64,000 bases of DNA from Hyphomicrobium sp. (GTDB lineage Bacteria; Pseudomonadota; Alphaproteobacteria; Rhizobiales; Hyphomicrobiaceae). The stretch is taken from the NCBI RefSeq assembly GCF_019744875.1, contig NZ_JAIETU010000003.1:434001-498000 (forward strand), read 5' to 3'. Below, in pieces: positions 31,581-39,787 of this stretch. The translations under genes and the position numbers were made by a program. The notes beneath the pieces were generated by a model that saw only the letters and a program-made list of their open reading frames with translations, ran no database searches and was not told the DNA's origin. Positions within the stretch are counted from its first letter, which is position 1. Each line of letters starts with the position of its first letter.

Positions 31581-32426
31581 ATGACTGAAATGGCGCCAGG
31601 CGCACAGCAACTTGGCGGCACGCTCATGGCCGGCAAGCGCGGCCTCATCATGGGGGTGGCCAACAATCGCTCGATTGCCTGGGGCATCGCCAAAGCCGTG
31701 ACCGCGCAAGGCGCCGAAGTGGCCCTGACCTATCAGGGTGACGCCCTGAAAAAGCGCGTCGAGCCGCTCGCCGCCGAACTCGGATCCAAGGTCGTGCTGC
31801 CCTGCGACGTCTCCGACGCCGCCTCGGTTGATGCCCTGTTTGCCGAGATCAGCCGCGTCTGGGGCCGTCTCGACTTCCTCGTGCACGCCATCGCCTTCTC
31901 CGACAAGAACGAGCTCGACGGCCGCTACGTCGACACGACCGAAGCCAACTTCACGCAGACCATGCTGATTTCGTGCTTCTCGCTGACGGCCCTCGCCCAG
32001 CGCGCCGAAAAGCTGATGACCTCGGGCGGCTCGATCGTCACCCTCACCTACTACGGCGCCGAGAAGGTGATGCCGCACTACAACGTCATGGGCGTCGCCA
32101 AGGCCGCGCTCGAGGCGTCCGTGCGCTACCTCGCCTCCGACCTCGGCAAGAACAACATCCGTGTCAACGCCATCTCCGCCGGTCCGATCAAGACGCTCGC
32201 CGCGGCCGGCATCTCGGACTTCCGCTACATTCTGAAGTGGAACGAGTACAATTCTCCGCTCCGCCGCACCGTCACCATCGAGGATGTCGGCGGCGCGGGC
32301 ATCTACCTCTTGTCGGACCTGTCGCGGGGCGTGACCGGCGAAGTTCATCATGTCGACGCGGGCTACCACGTCCAGGGCATGAAGAACGAGGACGCCCCGG
32401 ACATTTCCGTCGTCAAGGGCGACTGA
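31581..32426 (+). CDS. fabI: Enoyl-[acyl-carrier-protein] reductase (NADH)
   Basis: Last step of the fatty-acid elongation cycle in the cytoplasm. The 281-residue SDR protein shows GLIMGVANNRSIAWGIA (NAD-binding), FLVHAIAFSDK, and the active-site Y-x6-K in YNVMGVAKAALEASVRYLA, all standard for FabI. A 15-residue N-terminal extension before MAGKRGLI may be real or the true start may be the internal ATG at 31626. The histidine phosphatase gene follows by 49 bases. Confidence 0.93.
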   Translation: MTEMAPGAQQLGGTLMAGKRGLIMGVANNRSIAWGIAKAVTAQGAEVALTYQGDALKKRVEPLAAELGSKVVLPCDVSDAASVDALFAEISRVWGRLDFLVHAIAFSDKNELDGRYVDTTEANFTQTMLISCFSLTALAQRAEKLMTSGGSIVTLTYYGAEKVMPHYNVMGVAKAALEASVRYLASDLGKNNIRVNAISAGPIKTLAAAGISDFRYILKWNEYNSPLRRTVTIEDVGGAGIYLLSDLSRGVTGEVHHVDAGYHVQGMKNEDAPDISVVKGD

Positions 32427-32475
32427 CCAGGGAGCCAGGCCGCGCGTTTCGAGCCGCGCGGGTGACGATCGCCTC

Positions 32476-33063
32476 ATGCGTGACCACCCGACGATCTACT
32501 TCATCCGCCACGGCGAGACGGACTGGAACCGTGACCGGCGCTATCAGGGCCAGCGCGACATCCCGCTGAACGAGACCGGTCGCGCCCAGGCGCGCCGCAA
32601 TGGCGATGTTCTGCGCACCCTCCTGCCCGATCCCTCGCGCACCCGTTTCGTTGCGAGCCCGCTCGGGCGCACGCGCGAGACGATGGAGATCGTGCGCCGC
32701 GAGCTCGGCCTCGCCGAGGCGGACTACGACATCGACCCGCGCCTCATCGAGCTGTCCTATGGCGCCTGGGAAGGCACGTTGCAGGACGACGTCGCAACCC
32801 AGGATCCTGACGGCACCGCCGCCCGTCGCGTCGATCCGTTTCGCTGGCGCCCGTCCGGCGGCGAAAGCTATGCCGATCTCTTTGCGCGCGTGAAGGGGTG
32901 GGCGGGCGCGCAGACGGGCGATTGCGTGGTCGTCTCTCACGGCGGCGTGTCCCGCTGCCTGCGCGCCGACGTCCTTGGCCTCGACCCTGGCCTGATTCCG
33001 AGCCTGGAAAGCCCTCAGAACCGCGTGCTCGTGCTCGAAAACGGCACCATGCGGTGGGTGTAG
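32476..33063 (+). CDS. Histidine phosphatase superfamily (phosphoglycerate mutase-like) protein
   Basis: The catalytic RHGETDWNRDRRYQGQRD motif near residue 10, the second FVASPLGRTRETME and the late VVSHGGVSR give the full set of a dPGM/phosphatase fold. At 195 residues it is shorter than true glycolytic GpmA, so a broad-specificity phosphatase is more likely. It sits between fabI and aroC in the same direction; the arrangement is common in this lineage but implies no pathway link. Confidence 0.88.
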   Translation: MRDHPTIYFIRHGETDWNRDRRYQGQRDIPLNETGRAQARRNGDVLRTLLPDPSRTRFVASPLGRTRETMEIVRRELGLAEADYDIDPRLIELSYGAWEGTLQDDVATQDPDGTAARRVDPFRWRPSGGESYADLFARVKGWAGAQTGDCVVVSHGGVSRCLRADVLGLDPGLIPSLESPQNRVLVLENGTMRWV

Positions 33064-33550
33064 CCGCCGAACCGGGTCGCTCCCCCCCAGACCACCAAAA
33101 AGCAAAGGGAGCCAGAGCAGCGGCGCTCCAGCTCCCTCGATGCAAACGATACATGGGGCAGATCGCTCGGGCCGGTTGCTCAGACCGGATAGAGTGATCC
33201 GCTGAAACGCAGACGCGTCTACTACCTATAAGCCCATCAAGGCGCCGCAATTGGGTTGCGGTCACCCGGCACGCCTCATGCTGCCTCCTTCCAAAGAGCG
33301 CACAACACGCAGGGCACCTGCCTGCTTACCTGCGTCGCGCGCTCCTGCAAAACAAATCCGCGCGGAGGCTCTTCTACTTGTACATGCCGCGCATTGGCTC
33401 GTACTGACCCCTTGGGCAGAGCCGCCTCCCCGCGGCCGCACCGGGGCGCTGTGCCCTTGCTGTAGGCGCGCGCGGCACTTATGACAGGTCAAGACGTTTC
33501 GGTTCGCGCCTCGAACAGGCAATTCGAACCCCCGGCAAAAATCGGATTGC
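33064..33550. other. Intergenic stretch of 487 bases before aroC
   Basis: No supportable gene on either strand. A hairpin lies at 33106-33137. The rest shows no recognisable element; a GGAAGGAGG on the minus strand near 33285 is followed by only five codons. Confidence 0.5.
33106..33137 (-). terminator. Hairpin with T-run on the minus strand
   Basis: AGGGAGC / GCTCCCT (7 bp) with an inner GAGC/GCTC pair. On the minus strand TTTGCTTTTTGG follows. This looks like an intrinsic terminator for leftward transcription although no leftward gene is known here; on the plus strand it could still end the phosphatase transcript. Confidence 0.4.
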
Positions 33551-34639
33551 ATGTCACACAATACCTTCGGCCATCTCTTCCGCATGACCACCTGGGGCGA
33601 AAGCCACGGGCCCGCCATCGGCTGCGTGGTCGACGGCTGCCCGCCCGGCATCCCGCTGACCGCCGAGGAGATCCAGGTCCACCTCGACCGCCGCAAGCCC
33701 GGCCAGTCCCGCTTCACCACCCAGCGCCGCGAGGCGGACGCCGTCGAGATCCTGTCCGGCGTCTTCAACGATGCCCAGGGCCGCCAGGTCACGACCGGCA
33801 CGCCGATCGCGCTCCACATCGCCAACACCGACCAGCGCAGCAAGGACTACGGCGAGATCAAAAACGCGTTCCGCCCTGGCCACGCCGACATCACGTACTG
33901 GACCAAGTACGGCATCCGCGATTTCCGCGGCGGCGGCCGCTCGTCGGCGCGCGAAACGGCGATGCGCGTGGCCGCAGGCGCTATTGCCCGCAAGGTACTG
34001 GGCGAAGGCGTCGTCATCCGCGGCGCGCTCGTCCAGGTCGGCACGCACAAGGTCGACCGCTCGCGGTGGGACTGGGACGTCATCGACACCAATCCCTTCT
34101 TCGCGCCGGATCCCTGCATCGTGCCCGAATGGACGGCCTACCTCGACAGCGTGCGCAAGAGCGGCTCCTCGGTCGGCGCCGTGATCGAGGTCGTGGCTGA
34201 AAACGTTCCCGCGGGCCTCGGCGCACCGATCTATGGCAAGCTCGACCAGGACCTCGCCTCCGCCATGATGAGCATCAACGCGGTCAAGGGCGTCGAGATC
34301 GGCGACGGCATGGGTGCCGCCGAGCTGACCGGAGAAGCCAACGCGGACGAGATCCGCATGGGCACCGACGGCAAGCCGCGCTACCTCTCCAACCACGCCG
34401 GCGGAATTCTGGGCGGCATCTCGACGGGCCAGGCCATTGTCTGCCGTTTCGCGGTCAAGCCGACGTCCTCGATCCTCACCCCGCGCCAGACCATCGACGC
34501 CGAAGGCCACGAGACCGAGATCGTCACCAAGGGCCGCCACGACCCGTGCGTCGGCATTCGCGCCGTCCCCGTCGGCGAAGCCATGATGGCGCTCGTGCTG
34601 GCCGATCACCTGCTGCGCCATCGCGCCCAGTGCGGCTAA
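33551..34639 (+). CDS. aroC: Chorismate synthase
   Basis: The 362-residue protein starts [20 protein letters not shown], with GESHG as signature 1, [16 protein letters not shown] as the second signature, and the RxDxxAVPRA-type region here [15 protein letters not shown]. It makes chorismate from EPSP using reduced FMN in the shikimate pathway. Length and motifs are normal. It is preceded by a long intergenic region and is probably transcribed alone. Confidence 0.95.
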   Translation: MSHNTFGHLFRMTTWGESHGPAIGCVVDGCPPGIPLTAEEIQVHLDRRKPGQSRFTTQRREADAVEILSGVFNDAQGRQVTTGTPIALHIANTDQRSKDYGEIKNAFRPGHADITYWTKYGIRDFRGGGRSSARETAMRVAAGAIARKVLGEGVVIRGALVQVGTHKVDRSRWDWDVIDTNPFFAPDPCIVPEWTAYLDSVRKSGSSVGAVIEVVAENVPAGLGAPIYGKLDQDLASAMMSINAVKGVEIGDGMGAAELTGEANADEIRMGTDGKPRYLSNHAGGILGGISTGQAIVCRFAVKPTSSILTPRQTIDAEGHETEIVTKGRHDPCVGIRAVPVGEAMMALVLADHLLRHRAQCG

Positions 34640-34774
34640 CCGCCTGACGCGGGCAGCGCCGCGCAAAGCTTCGCGCTTACCGACGGCCGGCTGCACCTTC
34701 CACATTGCCAATGCCCCAAAGCAGGCATACCGTCAGTTATCTGCTCATCAGCCCGACTGACGGGGGAGGCACTG

Positions 34775-35176
34775 GTGGAACCTGCGCAGCATTCGGCGTC
34801 GACACAACACCTGCCCTGGTTCCTCACCGCGCCCGGCCAATCGGACACATTGATGGCATTCACGGCCATCGTCGTGTTTGCGGCGGTCCTTGCCCTCGGT
34901 CTCATCTTCTTTCGTCTGCATTCGCTCCCCGAGCGCCTTGGCCACAAGAAGCTCCAGTTTGAAATCGTAGCCGTGCTTGGCTTGCTCTCGCTCTTTACGC
35001 ACGTGCACGCATTCTGGGTGGCAGGGCTGCTGCTGGCGCTCATCGACCTGCCGGATTTCCAGACCCCGCTGAAGCGCATGGCGTCATCGCTGGAGAAGCT
35101 GTCGGAGGAGAAGGCGCCGCCGGAGATCGCCCCGGTCCCCCTGCCGGCGCCCCCGCAGCCTGAGCCGGGAGCCTAG
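34775..35176 (+). CDS. Small membrane protein paired with HlyD-type efflux gene
   Basis: GTG at 34775 has GGGGGAGG 5 bases upstream. The 133-residue protein has two membrane helices (about residues 26-48 and 66-88), followed by DLPDFQTPLKRMASSLEKL and a Pro-rich acidic tail. It ends 3 bases before the HlyD-like gene, so the two are translated as one unit. The combination of a small inner-membrane protein with an HlyD-like protein recalls yiaW-yiaV of enterics, but this protein does not obviously belong to the same family. Function: probably an accessory of the efflux unit. Confidence 0.65.
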   Translation: MEPAQHSASTQHLPWFLTAPGQSDTLMAFTAIVVFAAVLALGLIFFRLHSLPERLGHKKLQFEIVAVLGLLSLFTHVHAFWVAGLLLALIDLPDFQTPLKRMASSLEKLSEEKAPPEIAPVPLPAPPQPEPGA

Positions 35177-35179
35177 GTC

Positions 35180-36412
35180 ATGCTGGAGATCGCGCTCTGC
35201 TCGCTCGTCACGATCCTTCCCGATTATCTCTATCGGCGCTATGCGCAGAATAAGCAGATCGGCCGGGACATTACGCTCTACTCCGTATGGTTCGAGCTCC
35301 GCTGGGGCATCACCACCTGTCTGATGCTGACGGTGCTGCTGATCACCATCATCTTCTACTATCACCCGTCATCGACCAGCGTGACGCCCCTCTTCCGCAC
35401 CGTCCCGATCCTGCCTGAAGAAGGCGGGCGGGTGAGCGAGATCTTCGTCAAGTGGCGCGATGAAGTTGAAAAGGGCCAGCGCATCTTCAAGCTCGATAGC
35501 GCCAAGCAGGAAGCCGAACTCGAGGTCGCCAAGCGACGCATCGAGGAAGTCGACGCCGCGATGGTGATGGGCGAAGCCGATCTTGCCGCCGCCGAAGGCC
35601 AGATCCAGCAGGCGAAGGGCGCCTACCAGCAGTCCTTGGACGAGCTTGCCACCAAAGAGGAACTGCGGCTGCGCAACGCCGATGTGGTGACGGTTCGCGA
35701 AATCGAGCGCCTGAGAAACATTGTCGACGGCCGCAAGGGCGCAGTCGTCGCCGCCGAGGCCGCCAAGCAGGCCGCCGTAACGCGCATGTCAACGCTTCTG
35801 CCGGCCCAGAAGGCCAGCGCCAGCGCGGCGCTTCAGAAAGCTCAGGTCGATCTCGACAAAACGGTCGTCTACGCGGGCGTCTCCGGACACGTGGAGCAGT
35901 TCATCCTCAGGGTCGGCGACATCGTCAATCCGTTCATGCGCCCCGCCGGGATCTTGATCCCGAGGGAAGCCGGGCGCACCCAGCTCCAGGCCGGTTTTGG
36001 ACAAATCGAGGCGCAGGTGATGAAGGTCGGCATGGCCGCCGAAGCGACCTGCGTTTCGAAACCGCTCACCATCATCCCGATGGTGGTGACCGGGGTGCAG
36101 GACTTCATCGCCGCCGGTCAGATCCGCGCCGGAGAGCAGTTGCTCGATGTCCCGCTGGCGGCCCGCAACGGCAAGCTCCTGGTGTTTTTGGAGCCCCTCT
36201 ATGAAGACGGGCTCGATGGCGTGACGCCGGGCAGCAGCTGCATCGCCAATGCCTATTCCAACAATCACGACCGCATGGAGAAGGAAGACCTGGGTTTCTT
36301 CACCCGGATCTATCTGCACGGCGTGGACGCGGTTGGCGTCGTGCACGCGATCATACTGCGCGCACAAGCCTTGCTGCTGCCTATCAAGACGCTGGTGCTT
36401 TCGGGCCACTGA
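35180..36412 (+). CDS. HlyD-family membrane fusion protein
   Basis: A 410-residue protein with one membrane helix near residues 50-72 and a periplasmic part: biotinyl-lipoyl-like half motif EGGRVSEIFVKWRDEVEKGQRIFKLD, a coiled coil of about 110 residues (AKQEAELEVAKRRIEEVDA onward), and the second half VVYAGVSGHVEQFILRVGDIV. This is the usual order of HlyD/EmrA-type adaptors. No transporter or outer-membrane channel gene adjoins, as in YiaV/YibH-type orphans. A tiny membrane protein gene follows. Confidence 0.85.
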   Translation: MLEIALCSLVTILPDYLYRRYAQNKQIGRDITLYSVWFELRWGITTCLMLTVLLITIIFYYHPSSTSVTPLFRTVPILPEEGGRVSEIFVKWRDEVEKGQRIFKLDSAKQEAELEVAKRRIEEVDAAMVMGEADLAAAEGQIQQAKGAYQQSLDELATKEELRLRNADVVTVREIERLRNIVDGRKGAVVAAEAAKQAAVTRMSTLLPAQKASASAALQKAQVDLDKTVVYAGVSGHVEQFILRVGDIVNPFMRPAGILIPREAGRTQLQAGFGQIEAQVMKVGMAAEATCVSKPLTIIPMVVTGVQDFIAAGQIRAGEQLLDVPLAARNGKLLVFLEPLYEDGLDGVTPGSSCIANAYSNNHDRMEKEDLGFFTRIYLHGVDAVGVVHAIILRAQALLLPIKTLVLSGH

Positions 36413-36550
36413 CGGCCGCACGAGGGAGGCACGCGGGAGTTGGACGGCGAAAGGGAGATGGACTGGTCAGCCCGAGACAGGCTGCGCTGACTAGGGTCGC
36501 CGCACGCGCCGGGTATCCCGTTCGGTGCGAGCACCGGCAAGGAACCGTAA

Positions 36551-36676
36551 GTGGCGCCAGATCAGCTTCCCCGCACGATCGTCAATCTCCCCATGGCCGC
36601 CGGGCTTTTCCTCGTCGCGGTCTTTGTCGTCCTGGTGCTTACAGCGGGGTATCTGGGGCATTCGTTGGCCAGTTGA
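36551..36676 (+). CDS. Small single-helix membrane protein, 41 aa
   Basis: AAGGAA lies 6 bases before the GTG at 36551. The 41-residue product (PDQLPRTIVNLPMAAG then a helix LFLVAVFVVLVLTAGYLG) is a typical small inner-membrane protein. It is in the same direction as the HlyD gene, 138 bases downstream, and may be its partner. Its length makes it easy to miss in annotation; coding is supported by the ribosome binding site and the clean helix. Confidence 0.5.
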   Translation: MAPDQLPRTIVNLPMAAGLFLVAVFVVLVLTAGYLGHSLAS

Positions 36677-36782
36677 GCCAAACGATCGCGAAACCGTCGC
36701 AAAGAAGCAACCACGTGCGGAGCGCCACCCCGGGCGCGCCAGCGGCCAAGACTTGCCACGGCCTAAAAGGGCTGGTCACAGT

Positions 36783-37481
36783 CTAAAAGCGGAGCGCAAG
36801 ACCCGCGGTCAGCCATTGAGCACGTTCGCCGGTGACGTTGTCGCCATAGATGACATCGCAGTCGATGGTATCGGATGGCGAATAGCGCACGCCCACCTGT
36901 GCGCGCGGGTCGTGATCGCCATCGTTGCCGACTTGTCCGTAGACCTCTCCGATCAGGCTCAAGGCCGTCGCAAAGTCCCATTCGAAGCCGCCACCCCACG
37001 TCGCGTGATGGACATCCGTCAATTCGTCGAGGGACCAGCCGCCGTTTAGATTGATCCGGAGTTGCGCGCCGAGGTGCACTGAGACCGGCACGTTGACATA
37101 GGTCTGCACACCCTGTCCGGAGGAGAAATCGACCAGAGTGCCAACGGACAGCGCCATCCCCACCTGATGGTGCTCGACCGGGATCAAGACGGATTTGGCC
37201 TGAAGGCCGCCGATTGCGGCCCAGTCTCCATCCGTGCGCACGGCCTGCGGCGACACCGTGATTTCAACAGGAATGCCGAAGTTCGCCACGCAGGCAGGTT
37301 GCGAGACAAGGATGCGATTGCCGTTGTCCGCAGACGACACCCATGTTTCGACTTGGCAGTCTCCCACAGCGCCGATGGCGGCGTCATCGACAGCATAAGC
37401 GCCTCCGGCGGCGCTCACGGGCGCAGAATGGGCCAGAAGAAAAAGAACGCCGATGATGGGGCGATGGAAATGAAGCCGCAA
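36783..37481 (-). CDS. Exported protein, probable outer-membrane beta-barrel
   Basis: A signal peptide (IIGVLFLLAHSAPVSAAGG) and alternating hydrophobic strands (VEITVSPQAV, VGMALSVGTLVDF, AQLRINLNGGW, ALSLIGEVYGQVG, AQVGVRYSP) ending in WLTAGLALRF with a C-terminal Phe fit an 8- to 12-strand outer-membrane barrel. Two Cys residues (GDCQVE and QPACVAN) may form a disulfide. Start is TTG at 37481 with AGAGGA upstream. No named family. Confidence 0.65.
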   Translation of the reverse strand: MRLHFHRPIIGVLFLLAHSAPVSAAGGAYAVDDAAIGAVGDCQVETWVSSADNGNRILVSQPACVANFGIPVEITVSPQAVRTDGDWAAIGGLQAKSVLIPVEHHQVGMALSVGTLVDFSSGQGVQTYVNVPVSVHLGAQLRINLNGGWSLDELTDVHHATWGGGFEWDFATALSLIGEVYGQVGNDGDHDPRAQVGVRYSPSDTIDCDVIYGDNVTGERAQWLTAGLALRF

Positions 37482-37646
37482 AATCGTGATCCTCTAGTTC
37501 GGCCTGCCCGATTCGCCGACGATGCGGCCCAAGAAGTAGAACAGATCTCCTTGAAGCTTTCTTGCTCCCTTGTGGTGCTGGCGGTTGGCGCGGGATCTGG
37601 GCCACGCGCTGGCCGTGTGACGCCGCGATCCCGGAGCACCCCGCGC

Positions 37647-38336
37647 TCAGTCGGGAATTGATTTCAGCGCTTCCATGATCGGCGAGTAGAACTCGCGCCG
37701 GTAAAGCACGATCGTGATGACCAGCGTCGCCGCAAGGAACGCGTGCGCACTTGCGAACCACGCGATCAGCGGAATGGAGAAGTAATAGGCGCGCACCCCG
37801 TTGTTGTAGCTTTCACCCGCCAGCGCCGCCACGTGACCGGCCGACCTCGCGTAGGCCGCGCGGGCGCCGTCATCCGTTCCCCGCGCGGGCATCGCCCCGA
37901 TGAGAATAGAGAGCACGTTGTACTGCCAGGCCGACCAGGTGAACTTGAAGAACGCGTAGACGAACACGAGAATGAGCGCGATCGCTTTCAGCTCCGCCAG
38001 CTTCGGGTCGCCGGCCGTCGCGAACGGAAGCTGCCCGATCAGCTCAGCCACCTTCGGCGCCGTGCCGAGCAACGCGACCAGGGCGCCGAGAATGAACACG
38101 GTGGTCGACGCGAAAAACAGCGCGCCACGCAGAAGATTGCCGAGAAGCTGCGCATCCGCGATATGGCTATCCCGCTCCGCCATCCGCTCGAACCAGCGCA
38201 GCCGGAATTTCTTGACGAGCGACACGAGGCTCGCGCGGTGCGTGTCCACATACCCCGCCGCGATATGATAGACGGGCCAGCACACCAGGAACGTGACGAA
38301 GGCAACGACGTCGGAAAACCCAAGACTGCGAAGCAT
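37647..38336 (-). CDS. DUF599 membrane protein
   Basis: The 229-residue protein has four helices and the DUF599 signature: an early LVCWPVYHIAAGYV, then a cytoplasmic arm with RLRWFERMAERDSHIADAQ, and later FKFTWSAWQYNVLSILIGAMP and SYNNGVRAYYFSIPLIAWF. Function of the family is unknown. ATG at 38336 follows a weak GAAG. It is alone on the minus strand. Confidence 0.85.
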   Translation of the reverse strand: MLRSLGFSDVVAFVTFLVCWPVYHIAAGYVDTHRASLVSLVKKFRLRWFERMAERDSHIADAQLLGNLLRGALFFASTTVFILGALVALLGTAPKVAELIGQLPFATAGDPKLAELKAIALILVFVYAFFKFTWSAWQYNVLSILIGAMPARGTDDGARAAYARSAGHVAALAGESYNNGVRAYYFSIPLIAWFASAHAFLAATLVITIVLYRREFYSPIMEALKSIPD

Positions 38337-38533
38337 GATTTTTCTTCTGTTTTGTGAAACGCAAATCCATGCGCGGTGCGCAAATTCCAGGCGCGCTCCG
38401 GCCCATTGAAGATCAGGGTTTTCTCACCATCGTCAACGGCGCGAGTTAGCACACCGGCCCGTGACATGGAGCGCGTCGACGGCCGCTTAGGCGCTGAACG
38501 CGGCCGCGCCAGGCGCAGATCATCTCCGCCGGA

Positions 38534-39403
38534 CTAGAAACGAAGCGTCGCGCCCATGACGGGACCTTGCATCAGCGCGTCGAGCTCGTACCGGTTCGTG
38601 CCCGAGCCTTGCGCGTAGTCAACGGACAAGGCGCGGTAGCCGACATAGCCGTCGATGGTGTAGCTATCCGACGCGCAGATCTCGAAATCGTAGGTCGCGA
38701 TCACCTGCCACGTAAACTCGCTTCCGGCACCGAAGCCGCCGACGTCGCCGCGGAGCGTGAGGTTATGACCCGGCGCAATCGGCTGGCGAAGCCGCGCTCC
38801 GACAAAGGGATCGATCCAGTCCACCGATCCCGACCTGGCGAACACGCGATTGCCTTCCACGGTCAGGCCATCGAAGTTGATTGTCGCAGAAAGATCGGCC
38901 GAAACCACCGCGCTCTGGTGCCAGTACCGGCCGCCCGCCAGAACATCGACCGAAGACGAACCGGCCGACCAGACCTCGTAGGCGCCACCCAGCTCCACGA
39001 TCGTCTGCTCATAGTCGGCACCGAGATTCCCGGTCAGCGTCACGACGCCCGCCGGTCCCGTTTTCGCGAAGTCTTGCGAGCCGGTGAGCTTGGAGTAGAG
39101 GATGTCGTTGAAGAGGAACAAGCGCCCGTTCCTCGCCTCGGCATAGCTGAACCATGCAGGCAACTGAGACCAGTCCAGCGCGTCGAGAACCTGCCCTGCG
39201 CTGACATCGACGTCGAAGGATCGGCCCTTGACGACGAGATCACCTGAAATCCAAGGAAGCCAGCTATAGGTCGTGAACGAGAACGACCATGGGTTCGCGG
39301 ATGCGACCGGCGCAACACCGCCAACACTGTCGCCCGCCGATGCCGGAGCAGTGCAGCCCAGAAAAACGATAAGCCCCATCAAGGTTGAAGCGCGTTGTCT
39401 CAT
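38534..39403 (-). CDS. Exported outer-membrane beta-barrel-like protein, 289 aa
   Basis: A signal peptide (LMGLIVFLGCTAPASAG) precedes strands with aromatic girdles (WSFSFTTYSWLPWISGDL, LPAWFSYAEARNGRLFLF, TIVELGGAYEVWS) and a final YELDALMQGPVMGATLRF with terminal Phe. This is the pattern of a 10- to 12-strand outer-membrane barrel; homologues in this lineage are often unnamed. It lies upstream of the alkyl sulfatase across 384 bases and on the other strand. Confidence 0.65.
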   Translation of the reverse strand: MRQRASTLMGLIVFLGCTAPASAGDSVGGVAPVASANPWSFSFTTYSWLPWISGDLVVKGRSFDVDVSAGQVLDALDWSQLPAWFSYAEARNGRLFLFNDILYSKLTGSQDFAKTGPAGVVTLTGNLGADYEQTIVELGGAYEVWSAGSSSVDVLAGGRYWHQSAVVSADLSATINFDGLTVEGNRVFARSGSVDWIDPFVGARLRQPIAPGHNLTLRGDVGGFGAGSEFTWQVIATYDFEICASDSYTIDGYVGYRALSVDYAQGSGTNRYELDALMQGPVMGATLRF

Positions 39404-39787
39404 ATCGCGAGCCTCGCCATCCGCAATCCAACTACCTTACGCGACTTCGGGCATTCGCGTTGTTGCGGCGCAGGCACGTCCCACAGGCATTTCAAATTTA
39501 CCCCAACCGAACAACCATAAAACAAACCCGACCTTATCGACTGCGGAATAGCAGTTTCTCAAAAGCACATTGCGTGATATTCTACCGTATGCTGCTCGAT
39601 ATAATTGGACGTGTACTCCATCATATTTTTTAGGGAGCCAACTCTGCGCTCCAGCCGTCGGCATGCAGCGGGCCGATGACGCCGCAACCACCATGTGGAT
39701 TTTCTGACTTCGCCGCCGGCGTAGGTCAATAACCGCGCTTATGGCTGACGGGCGAAGGATTTGGGTTTCCTGATCGAGGAGTGCCTG
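39404..39787. other. Intergenic stretch of 384 bases, partly AT-rich
   Basis: No gene supported. The segment about 39480-39640 is clearly richer in A/T than its surroundings (for example tcgatataattggacgtg and catcatattttttaggg), so it likely holds the divergent promoters of the barrel protein and the alkyl sulfatase. Confidence 0.6.

Noticed and set aside
33500-33550. tRNA T-arm-like string with attcgaaccc before aroC
   Set aside because: No acceptor, D or anticodon stem can be formed around it.
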